NCBI RefSeq assembly: GCF_900102875.1
Contig: NZ_FNGH01000007.1
Span: 60,246-124,245 of the forward strand
Direction: 5' to 3'
DNA length: 64,000 nucleotides
Source: Franzmannia pantelleriensis
Lineage (GTDB): Bacteria; Pseudomonadota; Gammaproteobacteria; Pseudomonadales; Halomonadaceae
Part shown: in pieces, positions 22,845-31,510 of the stretch
Numbering within the stretch: the first letter of the stretch is position 1
Layout: the number at the start of each line of letters is the position of its first letter
Made by a program: the position numbers and the translations under genes
Notes under the pieces: model-generated
Told to the model about the DNA's origin: nothing
What the model saw: only the letters and a program-made list of their open reading frames with translations
The model's database searches: none

Positions 22845-24004
22845 GTTCGCGCACCGGGGTGGTCGTCGCCCTGGGCGTTTCCCAGACGCTTGCCTGGGGC
22901 TCGACCTATTATTTGCCGGCCATTCTGGCCGTGCCCATGGCGCAAGACCTCGGCCTTGCCACGGGTACGGTATTCGCGGCGTTCTCCTCGGCACTGGTGG
23001 TCTCGGCCGTGCTGGGCCCGGCGGTGGGGCGGCGCATAGACCGTTTCGGCGGGCGCGACGTGCTGGCGGTTTCCAGCCTGGTGTTCGCCCTGGGCCTGGT
23101 GCTGCTGGGGTTGGCGGATGGCCCCGTGCTGCTGTGGGTGGGATGGCTGGTGATCGGCGTCGGCATGGGCATGGGGCTGTACGAATCGGCTTTCTCGACC
23201 CTGGCCGGGCTCTATGGCCGAGAAGCGCGTGGCCCCATTACCGGTATTACGCTACTGGCGGGCTTTGCCAGCACGGTGTGCTGGCCGATCACCGGCTGGC
23301 TCAACGCCGAATTCGGCTGGCAGAACGCCTGCTTCACCTGGGCGGCGGTGCACCTGCTGCTGGGCCTGCCGCTCAACCGCCTGTTGATTCCCTTCGGTAT
23401 CCAGCCGCCCGCGCCTCACGCCGAGGCGACAGCGGCCGAGGGAGAGGCGACCTGGCTGCCCATGGCGCTGCTGGCTTTTGTCTTTGCCGTGACTTGGTTC
23501 GTCAGTACCGGCATGGCCGCGCACCTGCCGTGGCTGCTGCAGATCGCCGGCCTGTCGCCCGCCGCCGCCATTGCCGCCGCGGCGCTGGTAGGGCCGGCCC
23601 AGGTGGCGGCGCGGCTGCTCGAGTTCTCGCTGCTGCGGCGTTTTCATCCCTTGCTTTCGGCCAAGTTAGCGGTGGTGGCGCATCCCATTGGTGCGCTCGG
23701 CGTGATGACGCTGGGGGCACCGCTGGCCACGCTGTTCGTGCTGCTCCATGGCGCCGGCAACGGCATTCTCACCATCGCCAAGGGCACGCTGCCGCTGGCT
23801 ATTTTCGGCCCCCACGGCTATGGCCTGCGCCAGGGCGTGCTGATGGTGCCGGCACGCTTCGGCCAGGCGCTGGCGCCGTTGGCCTTCGCCCTGTTGATCG
23901 AGCGCTTCGGCACCCAGGCGCTGCTGTTTTCCTCGGCCCTGGGGCTTGCCGCCCTGGTGGCGCTGCTCGTCCTGCAAACCCACGCCATGAAGGAGGCGAC
24001 ATGA
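22841..24004 (+). CDS. MFS transporter in arsenic-type cluster
   Basis: The 387-residue, 12-helix major facilitator has marks [20 protein letters not shown] at the N-terminus, [11 protein letters not shown] between helices 2 and 3, and [19 protein letters not shown] in the C-half. Its place between an arsenical-type PadR regulator and arsH suggests it exports an arsenical, as MFS proteins such as ArsK and ArsJ do in other ars operons. The exact subtype is not certain. The ATGA at 24001-24004 couples it to arsH. A leading AAGG is the only weak Shine-Dalgarno. Confidence 0.75.
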   Translation: MSSRTGVVVALGVSQTLAWGSTYYLPAILAVPMAQDLGLATGTVFAAFSSALVVSAVLGPAVGRRIDRFGGRDVLAVSSLVFALGLVLLGLADGPVLLWVGWLVIGVGMGMGLYESAFSTLAGLYGREARGPITGITLLAGFASTVCWPITGWLNAEFGWQNACFTWAAVHLLLGLPLNRLLIPFGIQPPAPHAEATAAEGEATWLPMALLAFVFAVTWFVSTGMAAHLPWLLQIAGLSPAAAIAAAALVGPAQVAARLLEFSLLRRFHPLLSAKLAVVAHPIGALGVMTLGAPLATLFVLLHGAGNGILTIAKGTLPLAIFGPHGYGLRQGVLMVPARFGQALAPLAFALLIERFGTQALLFSSALGLAALVALLVLQTHAMKEAT

Positions 24005-24747
24005 GGCTTCGCACGCTTAACGACCCCGACCAACTACCGGCCCTCGACGAGCGCTTCGCTCTTCGGCATCCCGGCCAGGGCTTGCCCGATCCGCTGGGCC
24101 ATCCGCCGCGCATCCTGCTGCTCTACGGTTCGCTGCGCGAACGCTCGTATTCGCGTCTGGCGGTGGAAGAAGCCGCGCGGCTGCTGCGCTATTTCGGCGC
24201 CGAGACGCGGATCTTCGATCCGTCCGATCTGCCGCTGCCTGATCAAGTGCCGGGCGACGATCACCCAGCGGTGAGGGAGTTGCGCGAGCTGGCCATCTGG
24301 TCCGAGGGCCAGGTGTGGTGCAGCCCCGAGCGCCACGGCCAGATCACCGGCGTGATGAAGGCGCAGATCGATCATCTGCCGCTGAGCATGGGCGCGGTGC
24401 GGCCCACCCAAGGGCGTACCCTGGCGGTGATGCAGGTCAGCGGCGGCTCGCAGTCGTTCAATGCGGTGAACACCCTGCGCCTGCTGGGGCGCTGGATGCG
24501 CATGTTCACCATCCCCAACCAGTCCAGCGTGCCCAAGGCTTACCAGGAATTCGACGAGGCCGAGCGCATGAGACCCTCGCCGCTCTACGACCGCATCGCC
24601 GACGTGATGGAGGAGCTGGTGCGCTTCACCCTGCTACTGCGGCCCCACAATGAGACGCTGGTGGACCGCTACTCGGAGCGCCGCGAAGCGGCCGGCGCCA
24701 AGGCCGACCCGGTGACCGACAAGGCGGCGGTCGGCCAGGCCTCATAG
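24001..24747 (+). CDS. arsH: ArsH, NADPH-dependent FMN oxidoreductase
   Basis: This 248-residue flavoprotein has the FMN-binding loop [10 protein letters not shown] (43-52) and the ArsH signature [18 protein letters not shown] with [14 protein letters not shown]. ArsH oxidises trivalent organoarsenicals to the less toxic pentavalent forms and reduces quinones. It overlaps the MFS gene by 4 bases, and the unit is probably expressed from the padR or MFS promoter under PadR control. A hairpin follows before the convergent azoreductase. Confidence 0.92.
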   Translation: MRLRTLNDPDQLPALDERFALRHPGQGLPDPLGHPPRILLLYGSLRERSYSRLAVEEAARLLRYFGAETRIFDPSDLPLPDQVPGDDHPAVRELRELAIWSEGQVWCSPERHGQITGVMKAQIDHLPLSMGAVRPTQGRTLAVMQVSGGSQSFNAVNTLRLLGRWMRMFTIPNQSSVPKAYQEFDEAERMRPSPLYDRIADVMEELVRFTLLLRPHNETLVDRYSERREAAGAKADPVTDKAAVGQAS

Positions 24748-24763
24748 CGGTGAAACGCAGAGC

Positions 24764-24780
24764 GGGGCGCCAAGCGCCCC
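24764..24780. terminator. Hairpin between arsH and azoreductase
   Basis: GGGGCGC and GCGCCCC form a perfect 7-bp stem with loop CAA, between the convergent ends of arsH (24747) and the azoreductase gene (24807). No T-tract is present. Confidence 0.45.
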
Positions 24781-24806
24781 GGTGTCCGGCCATCGAGGGG
24801 GGGCCA

Positions 24807-25526
24807 TCAGGCTGGCTGTAGTTGGCGCTTGGCCGTAGCTTCACTTCGCAATTGCTCGACTAGCCGATCGATACGCGCCAGGGCGCTTTTGGTCGAGGCG
24901 GCCAGCGCCTCGCCGCCTTCCTCCTGATGCTCGATGGCGATGCTGTGAAAGCCGCCGATGCCGATGAACTGCAGGGCGGTGCGTGCGCCAGGCTCCATAT
25001 GGTTGAGCTCGGCTAGACGGCCCCCGGGGTCGAAGCCGTGATCGCCGCGGGAGGAGAGCAGCACCGCGTGGCGCGGCCGGTCGGCCATTAGCGGAATGTA
25101 GTGCGTCAGCGGCAGGTAAGGGTGATCTCCATATTGCGGGTCGTAATCGACGGTGCGGCCCAGGCGGACGATATTGTCGATCCAGGCCTTGAACGCGGCC
25201 GGCGGGCCGAAGTTGTACATCGGTACGCCGAGCACCAGGATATCGGCTTGCTCGACCTCATTGGTCAGTGTGTCGCTCTCGGCGAGCACTGACTGCATGG
25301 ATTCGCTGCGATTTTCGGCGGGCGTGAAGGCGGCCTCGATCCATTCGACGCTGGTCAAAGGAGGCGGATTGGCGCCGATATCCCGATAGACGATCTCGGC
25401 ATCCGGCGCCAGAGTGCGCCAGCGGGAAACGAAGTGATGGGTCAGCCGGCGGGTGTGGGAGCCGTGGTCGTGGGTGCCGGCACGACCGGGGCGTGGGCTG
25501 GCATCGAGATGGAGTAGACGTGTCAT
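24807..25526 (-). CDS. FMN-dependent NADH azoreductase, AzoR-like
   Basis: The 239-residue flavodoxin-like enzyme opens with MTRLLHLDASPRPGRAG and HGSHTRRLTHHF, and contains LVLGVPMYNFGPPAAFKAW near residue 100 and SSRGDHGFDPGG further on, all standard AzoR marks. AzoR proteins reduce azo dyes and quinones with NADH. It is divergent from a LysR regulator (25658), and a decayed second azoR-lysR pair is present at about 36420-36958. Confidence 0.9.
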   Translation of the reverse strand: MTRLLHLDASPRPGRAGTHDHGSHTRRLTHHFVSRWRTLAPDAEIVYRDIGANPPPLTSVEWIEAAFTPAENRSESMQSVLAESDTLTNEVEQADILVLGVPMYNFGPPAAFKAWIDNIVRLGRTVDYDPQYGDHPYLPLTHYIPLMADRPRHAVLLSSRGDHGFDPGGRLAELNHMEPGARTALQFIGIGGFHSIAIEHQEEGGEALAASTKSALARIDRLVEQLRSEATAKRQLQPA

Positions 25527-25657
25527 GGGATTTCTCCTTTAATTGGACATAGGTTCTTTTGGATGAATCTTTTTCAGGCGTGTTTGATAGCTTGTGCCAA
25601 GCATTGATTGGCAACAAACGACGATTCTTTTTCGATATCGGAAAATTAAGCTCATCT

Positions 25658-26578
25658 ATGATGCCGCGACGACTCCCTTCGCTCTCCGCCCTGCGCGCCT
25701 TCGAGGCGGCGGCGCGCCACCTCAGAGCCAAGCGTGCCGCCGAGGAGCTGTCGGTCACGCCGACGGCGATCAGCCATCAGATACGCCAGCTCGAGGAGAG
25801 CCTGGGCGTGGCCCTGTTCGTGCGGCGGCCGCGGCAGTTGGTGCTGACGACTCAGGGCCAGGCGCTGCTCGGTGTGTTGAGCGACTCTTTCGACGCCATC
25901 GCCGAGACGGTGACCAAGCTGCGCCGTCCGCCGGCGCGGCAGGCGGTAACGCTCTCCACCACGCCGGCCGTGGCCGCACGCTGGCTGCTGCCCTGGGTCT
26001 GCCTGCTGCGCGATGCCCATCCGCAAATCGACTTGAGCATTCAGGTCTCACACAAAGCGGTCGCCCTGGATGGTGTCGTTGCCGATATGGCGATTCGCTA
26101 TGGCGAGGGCCCCTGGCCCGGGCTGGTTGCGGAGAAGCTGTTCGACAATGTCTTCGTGCCCGTCTGCAGCCCCGTGCTGAAGCTGCGTGAACCGGCCGAA
26201 CTGGTGCACCACACGCTGCTTCACTTCTCTTCGCCCGCACCCTTGGACTGGGTGGCCTGGCAGCGCCAGGTCCGAGTGCCGGGGCTCGACGTCAGCGCCG
26301 GACTGATGTTCTCCGACGAAACCCACGGCATCGCTGCCGCACTGGATGGCCAGGGCATAGCCCTGATGAGCCGGTATCTGATCGAGGAGGAACTGCGACA
26401 GGGGCGCCTGGTGCAGCCATTCGGCCCTGAGGTAAAGGCCGCTCCCTTCCAGCTCGTCTACCCGCCTGAGCGGCTCGAGGAACCAGCCATCGCTGCCGTG
26501 CGCGAGTGGATCATGGGGTTGCTGGACGCTTCGTCCAGAGAGCGTGCCTGTCGGTCAATCGTCGAGGGGCAGCCTTAG
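25658..26578 (+). CDS. LysR regulator, GcvA-like
   Basis: The 306-residue regulator has the LysR helix-turn-helix (LSALRAFEAAARHLRAKRAA, ELSVTPTAISHQIRQLEE) and a GcvA-type effector domain (DMAIRYGEGPWPGL, GLMFSDETHGIAAALDGQGIALMSRYLI). It is divergent from the azoreductase at 25526 and probably controls it. Start is ATG 25658 or 25661. A stem-loop follows the gene. Confidence 0.85.
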   Translation: MMPRRLPSLSALRAFEAAARHLRAKRAAEELSVTPTAISHQIRQLEESLGVALFVRRPRQLVLTTQGQALLGVLSDSFDAIAETVTKLRRPPARQAVTLSTTPAVAARWLLPWVCLLRDAHPQIDLSIQVSHKAVALDGVVADMAIRYGEGPWPGLVAEKLFDNVFVPVCSPVLKLREPAELVHHTLLHFSSPAPLDWVAWQRQVRVPGLDVSAGLMFSDETHGIAAALDGQGIALMSRYLIEEELRQGRLVQPFGPEVKAAPFQLVYPPERLEEPAIAAVREWIMGLLDASSRERACRSIVEGQP

Positions 26579-26585
26579 CGTGCAG

Positions 26586-26611
26586 CCTGATAAACAGTGA
26601 TGCTTATCAGG
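26586..26611. terminator. Stem-loop after LysR gene
   Basis: CCTGATAA (26586-26593) and TTATCAGG (26604-26611) are perfect 8-base arms with a 10-base loop, between the convergent LysR (26578) and VOC (26750) genes. It is AT-richer than most hairpins here, and nothing else stands out in the rest of this gap. Confidence 0.4.
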
Positions 26612-26749
26612 AGCAAAGCGGCTTGGGAGTCGAGGCTCAATGTATCGATTTATATCGATCACGTTTGAGGTTGGGGAATAAGGCGCCGCAGTTCTGCAAT
26701 ACGTGATGATCTCAACGGCGCCCATCAGCGAGGAGGGCGGAGCAGCCAG

Positions 26750-27175
26750 CTACGCCTCCTTCTCGTAGTTGATCATCCAGGCCACGCCGAACTTGTCCAC
26801 CAGCATGCCGAAGCGATGGGCCCAGAAGGTCTCTTCGAGGGGCATCTCCACATTGCCGTTGTCGGCCAGCGCATTGAAGAGCTTGTCGGCCTGCTCTATT
26901 GACTCGACACCGACCGCAATACTCGCGCCCTTGATGCCTTCATAGGGCGCCGGGCAGAAGGGAGCATTGTCCGACGCCATCAACAGCTGGTCGCCGATAC
27001 GCAGGCGGGCGTGCATGATCAGGTCGCGGGCTTCGTCGGGTATCTCCATGCCCTCGCTGGCGGGCATCTCGGCATAGGTGGAAATGGCCTCGAGCTTGGC
27101 GTCGAAGCAGCGCTGGTAGAACGCGAAGGCTTCGCGGCAGTTGCCGTCGAAGATAAGGTAGGTGGAAAGCTGCAT
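26750..27175 (-). CDS. VOC-superfamily protein, PhnB-like
   Basis: The 141-residue single-domain protein of the PhnB-like group starts MQLSTYLIFDGNCREAFAFYQRCF and ends FWAHRFGMLVDKFGVAWMINYEKEA, the typical pattern of this group. Substrate is unknown. A GGAG-type Shine-Dalgarno lies upstream of ATG 27175. It is a single-gene unit. Confidence 0.85.
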   Translation of the reverse strand: MQLSTYLIFDGNCREAFAFYQRCFDAKLEAISTYAEMPASEGMEIPDEARDLIMHARLRIGDQLLMASDNAPFCPAPYEGIKGASIAVGVESIEQADKLFNALADNGNVEMPLEETFWAHRFGMLVDKFGVAWMINYEKEA

Positions 27176-27276
27176 GGTGAATCTCCAGGGGGTGTTGTCG
27201 GTGCTACCTCTTTGTGTCGATTCAACCCGGCCAGTTTCGACAAGCGCTGCGTGGCAGTACAGCGTTGGCAGTAGAC

Positions 27277-27852
27277 TTAATCGGCACGAATACTCAACCG
27301 TCCCACCAGCTGCATATCGTCTCCATCTGGGCGTACCACGATCATTTCTCCAGAGCCCACGCCGCCGCCCACCAGCGCCGAGATATTCACCTGGTGCGTT
27401 ATCAGCAGAAGATTACCCGGCCCTTGCCAGCCCAGTAAGCGCTCACGGGCGCGCTGGCTCCGCGCTGCCTGTTCGCTACGTTCTCGGAAGAAGGAATCTA
27501 GCCATGGGGCAGGCGCTACCTCGCCAACATCCATCAGCTCGGCGGTATCCAGCGCTCGACACCACTGCGACGAGAACACCGCCGCAATTGGAATGTCCCG
27601 CTGGCGCAATGCCCGGCCGGTCGCCTCGGCCTGGGCGCGCCCGGCAACGGAAAGATTGCGCTGGGTTTCGCAGCGGCCACGCTCAAACCCAGGCGGGTCG
27701 CCAACGCCAGGCGCCAGCGAATGGCGCATCAGAATTACCAAGCCACCTTCACGCAATGCCTGCCAGGTTGCCTCGTTAGCCTGAGCGCTTACAGGTCCCG
27801 CGGCCAACACGCTGAGTAGTACGGCGAATGTGAGGCGGCGTAGGTTGAGCAT
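27277..27852 (-). CDS. Secreted histidine phosphatase-family protein
   Basis: This 191-residue protein has an N-terminal signal peptide (LTFAVLLSVLAAGPVSAQA, cleavage after AQA) and the phosphohistidine motif LVILMRHSLAPG, an RH[GS] type, near residue 40. A second conserved His lies in LLLITHQVNISALVGG. It should be periplasmic and hydrolyse phosphoesters or phosphoanhydrides; substrate is unknown. It is a stand-alone gene. Confidence 0.85.
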   Translation of the reverse strand: MLNLRRLTFAVLLSVLAAGPVSAQANEATWQALREGGLVILMRHSLAPGVGDPPGFERGRCETQRNLSVAGRAQAEATGRALRQRDIPIAAVFSSQWCRALDTAELMDVGEVAPAPWLDSFFRERSEQAARSQRARERLLGWQGPGNLLLITHQVNISALVGGGVGSGEMIVVRPDGDDMQLVGRLSIRAD

Positions 27853-27986
27853 GGGAAGATACCAAGCGGATGGGAAGCAGCCATGAGGCTATCCCAATCG
27901 ACGGGGCACGGGTAGCGGCTCAATCAACGACTTTGCTGCTGTCAGTGCTATGTGGTCGTTGTTGCTTGGCTGTAACGCTGGCTTGT

Positions 27987-28940
27987 TTATTCTCTTGAGG
28001 CCAGCCGATGGAGCCGCTCGGCCTGGGCGGAGAGGGCGGCGCGCAGCTCGAGTGGGGCCAGGATCTCGAAGTCGAAGGGCTGGTGGGCCAGCTGACGTGC
28101 GAACCAGCTCAGGCTGTCGGTGCGAGCGTACAGCATCACTCCGTTTTCATCGGGAGTGAACACGCCGATATGGCGGCCCAGCTCTTCAACGGCATGGGCA
28201 AGGTCGGTGTGCAGGCGCACGCTGACGGCGATGGCGCGGGGCAAGCTGGTAATGCTGTTGGCCAAATGCTCGGCGGCATCGAAATCGGCGGGTCGCTCGA
28301 AGCTGGCCTCGAGCAGTGTTGCCTCGGTGATGCGGTCCAGGCGAAAGCTACGCAAATCACGGCGCAGGTGGCACCAGCCGCTGACATACCAGCGCCCTTC
28401 ACGATAGACCAGGCCGTAGGGATTGAGCACGCGGTCACTATGCTGTGCTCGGTCGTCTTGGTAGGCAAGTCGTACACGTTGCCGCGCCTGGCTGGCCGTC
28501 GCGAACAGGATCAGCAAGCGTTCGTCGCCCGGGGCCTGTGCCGAAGGCAATTCCAGCCGCGCACTCTCGCTCAGAGCTTGCGCCTGTTGTTTCAGCCTGG
28601 CGGGCATGGTCCGCTCCAGTTTGGTTCGCGCGGTTTCCAACGCAGGGGCCACGTCGGCGACTCCTAGCTCTTGAGCGGCGAGCAGCCCCAGAGAGATGGC
28701 CAGCGCTTCCTCGCTGCTGAACATCAGCGGCGGTAGCTTGAAGCCTGGCATCAGCCGATAGCCGCCGTGACGTCCGCGTTCGGCGGTCACGGGAATGCCG
28801 AGCTCTTCCAGCGCCTGGATATAGCGCCGCAGCGTGCGGCGATCGACACCCAGCCGCACGGCCAGCTCGCGACCGCTCATATGGCGGTGGGTCTGCAGCA
28901 GTTCCAGCAGCGTCAGGACGTGGACGGCGGGGTTGGCCAT
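27987..28940 (-). CDS. YafY-type HTH-WYL transcriptional regulator
   Basis: The 317-residue protein has an N-terminal winged helix (LLQTHRHMSGRELAVRLGVDRRTLRRYIQAL) and a WYL ligand domain (residues 150-230, LAYQDDRAQHSDRVLNPYGL and REGRWYVSGWCHLRRDLRSF). WYL regulators sense nucleotides, DNA ends or small ligands. It is divergent from a cupin gene at 29059, which it may regulate. ATG 28940 is followed by MANPAVHV, the usual family start. Confidence 0.85.
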   Translation of the reverse strand: MANPAVHVLTLLELLQTHRHMSGRELAVRLGVDRRTLRRYIQALEELGIPVTAERGRHGGYRLMPGFKLPPLMFSSEEALAISLGLLAAQELGVADVAPALETARTKLERTMPARLKQQAQALSESARLELPSAQAPGDERLLILFATASQARQRVRLAYQDDRAQHSDRVLNPYGLVYREGRWYVSGWCHLRRDLRSFRLDRITEATLLEASFERPADFDAAEHLANSITSLPRAIAVSVRLHTDLAHAVEELGRHIGVFTPDENGVMLYARTDSLSWFARQLAHQPFDFEILAPLELRAALSAQAERLHRLASRE

Positions 28941-29058
28941 GCTGGAATTTCCCCTTTTTAATAGGACGTAATTTGTCCTATTTGGCCATTACCTTGCTGA
29001 CAAGGCCAGGCGCAGAGGGCGCTGGCCTTCACCATCAGACTTAGCGAGGAGAACCGGC

Positions 29059-29514
29059 ATGTATCTATCGGCGCAGGATATCGAGGCTCTAGAGGGCGTG
29101 AGGAAGGTGCACTTTCTCAATGCTCAAGCCGTGCGTATCAATAAGTCACTGGGGGATGCCGTGGGTATGTCCCAGCTAGGCATCCACCAGATCAGCGTGC
29201 CACCGGGGCATTTCTCGACCGAATATCACTACCACTGCTATGAGGAGGAGGCGATCTACGTGCTTTCAGGAACCGGCTTGGCCACCCTGGGCGACCGCAC
29301 GCAGCCAATCAGTCCTGGCGACTTCATCGGCTGTCCCATCAACGGCGTGGCCCATGAGATGTACAACGACGCTGACGAGCCGCTGGTATGTCTGGTGATA
29401 GGCCAACGGTTGGCTCAGGACGTATGCGACTATCCGCGCAAGGGCAAGCGGCTGTATATCAACAATGGTGAACGGAGCTTGGTCGATCACCATGCCATCG
29501 AGCATGCGCCGTGA
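29059..29514 (+). CDS. Cupin-domain protein
   Basis: The 151-residue single cupin has the metal-binding pattern YHYHCYEEEAIYVLSGTG with SPGDFIGCPINGVAHEM. It may bind a metal and act as an isomerase, dioxygenase or ligand sensor; nothing more specific can be said. AGGAG precedes ATG 29059. A truncated homologue of its 3' half occurs at 31314-31473 (see findings). It is divergent from a WYL regulator. Confidence 0.8.
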   Translation: MYLSAQDIEALEGVRKVHFLNAQAVRINKSLGDAVGMSQLGIHQISVPPGHFSTEYHYHCYEEEAIYVLSGTGLATLGDRTQPISPGDFIGCPINGVAHEMYNDADEPLVCLVIGQRLAQDVCDYPRKGKRLYINNGERSLVDHHAIEHAP

Positions 29515-29544
29515 TAGCTCGTTGTCATGCTGAACTCAATGCAT

Positions 29545-29568
29545 CCCGGTAAGTAAGGACTAACCGGG
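29545..29568 (+). terminator. Hairpin after cupin gene
   Basis: CCCGGT (29545-29550) and ACCGGG (29563-29568) form a 6-bp stem with a 12-base loop just after the cupin stop. It is not a strong terminator by sequence, but nothing else ends this transcript visibly. Confidence 0.35.
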
Positions 29569-29595
29569 GTGGGGTTCGGCTCGCCTTGGCCAGAA

Positions 29596-29623
29596 TTGAC
29601 CTTCACGCGAATCGTGCTATGTT
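29596..29623 (+). promoter_or_regulatory. Promoter for the EamA exporter leader
   Basis: TTGACC (29596-29601), 16 bases, then TATGTT (29618-29623) form a good sigma-70 promoter. Transcription would begin near 29630, producing a leader of about 300 bases before the EamA ATG at 29932. The leader holds a proline-rich ORF and a nested hairpin. Confidence 0.5.
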
Positions 29624-29659
29624 CATCAGGTCTGGTAACCGCAGCGAGACTGCTTTGAC

Positions 29660-29836
29660 ATGACCTTGCCGATACGCACTTCGCTTTCCGCACCGATGGC
29701 CGTCCTGGCCATGTCGGTGGTGTGTGCGGCATCGCCACCCCCTCTTTCATCTGTCGCCCCGCCGCTCGGCGTTTCGCCGCCAGCGGGGCTCGGCGTGGTC
29801 GGCGTTTCTCCGCCGCCCATGCGCGCCCTGGGCTGA
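29660..29836 (+). CDS. 58-codon Pro/Val-rich leader ORF (uncertain)
   Basis: An open frame from ATG 29660 to TGA 29836 would give a 58-residue hydrophobic, proline-rich peptide with PPP runs (ASPPPLSS, SPPPMRAL) that can stall ribosomes. There is no clear Shine-Dalgarno and its composition is low complexity, so it may be noncoding. It sits between a sigma-70 promoter and the EamA gene, where a leader peptide would act. Confidence 0.25.
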   Translation: MTLPIRTSLSAPMAVLAMSVVCAASPPPLSSVAPPLGVSPPAGLGVVGVSPPPMRALG

Positions 29837-29854
29837 CCTCCAGCCCACCAGCTG

Positions 29855-29900
29855 CCTCAGCTTTTGTCGTTCGGCATCCCTTGCTCGATGCCGGCTGAGG
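29855..29900 (+). promoter_or_regulatory. Nested hairpin in the EamA leader
   Basis: Outer arms CCTCAGC (29855-29861) and GCTGAGG (29894-29900) enclose inner arms CGGCATC (29872-29878) and GATGCCG (29887-29893), all perfect 7-bp stems. They lie 32 bases upstream of the EamA ATG. This two-stem structure could regulate translation or transcription of the exporter gene. Confidence 0.4.
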
Positions 29901-29931
29901 TCTGTGCGTCTCTAGACAGGTGAAAGTCATT

Positions 29932-30804
29932 ATGACAAACCCTTCCGTGGCCTGGACCGCCTACGCGTCCACGGCGCTCTTCGTGCTGCTGTGGGGCAGT
30001 GGCGCCATCTTCACCAAGTGGGGGCTGGATCATGCCCCGGCCTTTGCATTTCTACTGTTGCGCTTCGCTTTGGCGCTTTTCTGTCTCTCGCTCATCGGTA
30101 TGTATCGACGACGTTGGCTGCCTCGGGCGGGGTCGCGCTCCTACGTCTTTGCTACGGGAGCGCTGATGATCGGGGCTTACGCGATCTGTTATTTCCTGGC
30201 CATGGCGCAGGGTATTACGCCCGGGTTGCTGGCCACTGTGTTGGGAATACAGCCGATTCTCACCCTGATGCTGCTTGAGCGACGTTTCTCACCGCTAAGA
30301 ATGGTGGGGCTCTGCGTAGCACTGATGGGGTTGGTACTGGTGGTGTACCAAAGCGTCGTCCTGGTGCGTTTTTCCCTGGCAGGTATCGGCTTGGCCCTGG
30401 GAGCGCTGGGTTGCATGACGGTAGGCGCCATCATGCAGAAGCGCATCCGGCAGTCGCCCGCTGAGGTTCTGCCGCTGCAGTACGTGGCCAGCCTGGTCTT
30501 GTGCCTGCCCTTCGCCGCCGTCCAGCCGGTGGCGTTCGCGCCAACCTGGGAATTCCTGGTACCGCTGCTGTGGCTGGCAGTGGTCATCTCGGTGGTGGCG
30601 CAGCTGCTGCTGTATCGGCTGATCCAAGCCGGCAATCTGGTCAACGTCACCAGCCTGTTCTATCTGGTGCCGGTGGCCACCGCCGTAATGGATTACCTCT
30701 TCCTGGGCAATTCGCTGCCCATGCTCAGCCTGACGGGCATGGCGCTCATCCTGTTTGGATTGGCACTGGTGTTCCGTCAGCCGGCAATGGCGTCTCGGCA
30801 ATAA
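29932..30804 (+). CDS. EamA/DMT-family exporter
   Basis: This 290-residue inner-membrane protein has ten hydrophobic helices in two EamA repeats (LLWGSGAIFTKWGLDHAPAF, LLATVLGIQPILTLMLL, LVNVTSLFYLVPVATAVM). Substrate is unknown. ATG 29932 has AGGTGAAAG nine bases upstream, so I prefer it to the in-frame GTG 29920. It is read from a promoter about 300 bases upstream through a structured leader. Confidence 0.8.
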   Translation: MTNPSVAWTAYASTALFVLLWGSGAIFTKWGLDHAPAFAFLLLRFALALFCLSLIGMYRRRWLPRAGSRSYVFATGALMIGAYAICYFLAMAQGITPGLLATVLGIQPILTLMLLERRFSPLRMVGLCVALMGLVLVVYQSVVLVRFSLAGIGLALGALGCMTVGAIMQKRIRQSPAEVLPLQYVASLVLCLPFAAVQPVAFAPTWEFLVPLLWLAVVISVVAQLLLYRLIQAGNLVNVTSLFYLVPVATAVMDYLFLGNSLPMLSLTGMALILFGLALVFRQPAMASRQ

Positions 30805-30825
30805 GATAGGCCAGGCCGCGAGCGA

Positions 30826-30891
30826 TCACGAAGTATCGTGGTGCTCGCGGCTGTCGGATTTGGGGATGACTTCGCAGATGACGGCGATCAT
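30826..30891 (-). pseudogene. ABM monooxygenase remnant with internal deletion
   Basis: On the minus strand, ATG 30891 begins MIAVICEVIPKS, the N-terminus of the intact monooxygenase at 31511 (MIAVIFEVIPKS). It then continues at once with DSREHHDTS, matching that gene's C-terminal DSRERHDEAS, before a stop at 30826. About 95 internal codons are missing. It is a second, mostly deleted copy of the same gene. Confidence 0.7.
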
Positions 30892-31030
30892 GCATGGACC
30901 CTGTGGCTTACCCGTCGTTTTCGCCCGGGATGAACCGAGCGTGAGGGATCGGTTGCACAGAGAGCTGGAGGAGGGGGTTACTATCAACTACGAGTACCTG
31001 CTCAAGCACCTCGGAATAGGAGAGACCCTC

Positions 31031-31306
31031 ATGCCTGATACACGACTCGATAACCCGCTTACCTTGCATTTTGGGCGGGAAGAGTTGGTGATCCGACGCC
31101 GCTACGAGACGCTCAGCATCGCCAATGATTTCTTGATTGCCATCTGGTTCCTGGCTGGCAGCATCCTGTTTCTCTATCCCAGCATGGAAAGGGTTGCCGT
31201 ATGGCTGTTTATCATCGGCAGTTGCCAGTTCCTGATTCGCCCCACTGTTCGACTGGTGAGCCATCTCCACCTCCAGCGAGTGCCACCGAGTCATTGGGAG
31301 AGTTGA
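31031..31306 (+). CDS. YrhK-domain membrane protein
   Basis: The 91-residue protein has the YrhK pattern: LHFGREELVIRRRYETLSIANDFLI followed by two hydrophobic segments (IAIWFLAGSILFLY and VAVWLFIIGSCQFLI). Function is unknown. ATG 31031 follows AGGAGAG; upstream in-frame ATGs lack homology. It sits inside the duplicated cupin/monooxygenase region. Confidence 0.75.
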   Translation: MPDTRLDNPLTLHFGREELVIRRRYETLSIANDFLIAIWFLAGSILFLYPSMERVAVWLFIIGSCQFLIRPTVRLVSHLHLQRVPPSHWES

Positions 31307-31313
31307 GGCAGGC

Positions 31314-31473
31314 ATGACCCATGAGATGTACAACGACGGCGACGAGTCGCTGGTATGTCTAGCGGTGGGCCAGCGGCTGGCCCTGGACGTTTGCGACTAT
31401 CTGCGCCAGGGCATATCAACAGCGGCGAGCTGACCTTTTGGTCGCTCACGATACCATCGAGTACCCGTAGCGC
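31314..31473 (+). pseudogene. Cupin gene remnant, 3' half with frameshift
   Basis: The sequence aligns with the 3' half of the cupin gene (29348-29514). It reads HEMYNDGDESLVCLAVGQRL then ALDVCDYLRQG, then a deletion of about 10 bases shifts the frame. The later bases still align (ATATCAACA..., CCATCGAG...). The 5' half is missing. It directly follows the YrhK gene. Confidence 0.7.
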
Positions 31474-31479
31474 TAGCTG

Positions 31480-31502
31480 CCAAGTAAGTAAAACTTACTT
31501 GG
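31480..31502. terminator. Hairpin between cupin remnant and monooxygenase
   Basis: CCAAGTAAGT (31480-31489) and ACTTACTTGG (31493-31502) form a perfect 10-bp stem with loop AAA, between convergent sequences. It can end transcription from the minus-strand monooxygenase gene (stop at 31511). Confidence 0.5.
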
Positions 31503-31510
31503 GTGCGGTC

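Noticed and set aside
22825..24747. A 640-codon open frame
   Set aside because: Its last part is arsH in the real frame; the first part is an overlapping frame through the MFS gene, which has a far better product.
30892..31030. In-frame N-terminal extension of the YrhK gene
   Set aside because: The upstream residues show no family resemblance, while ATG 31031 has a good Shine-Dalgarno and the family start.
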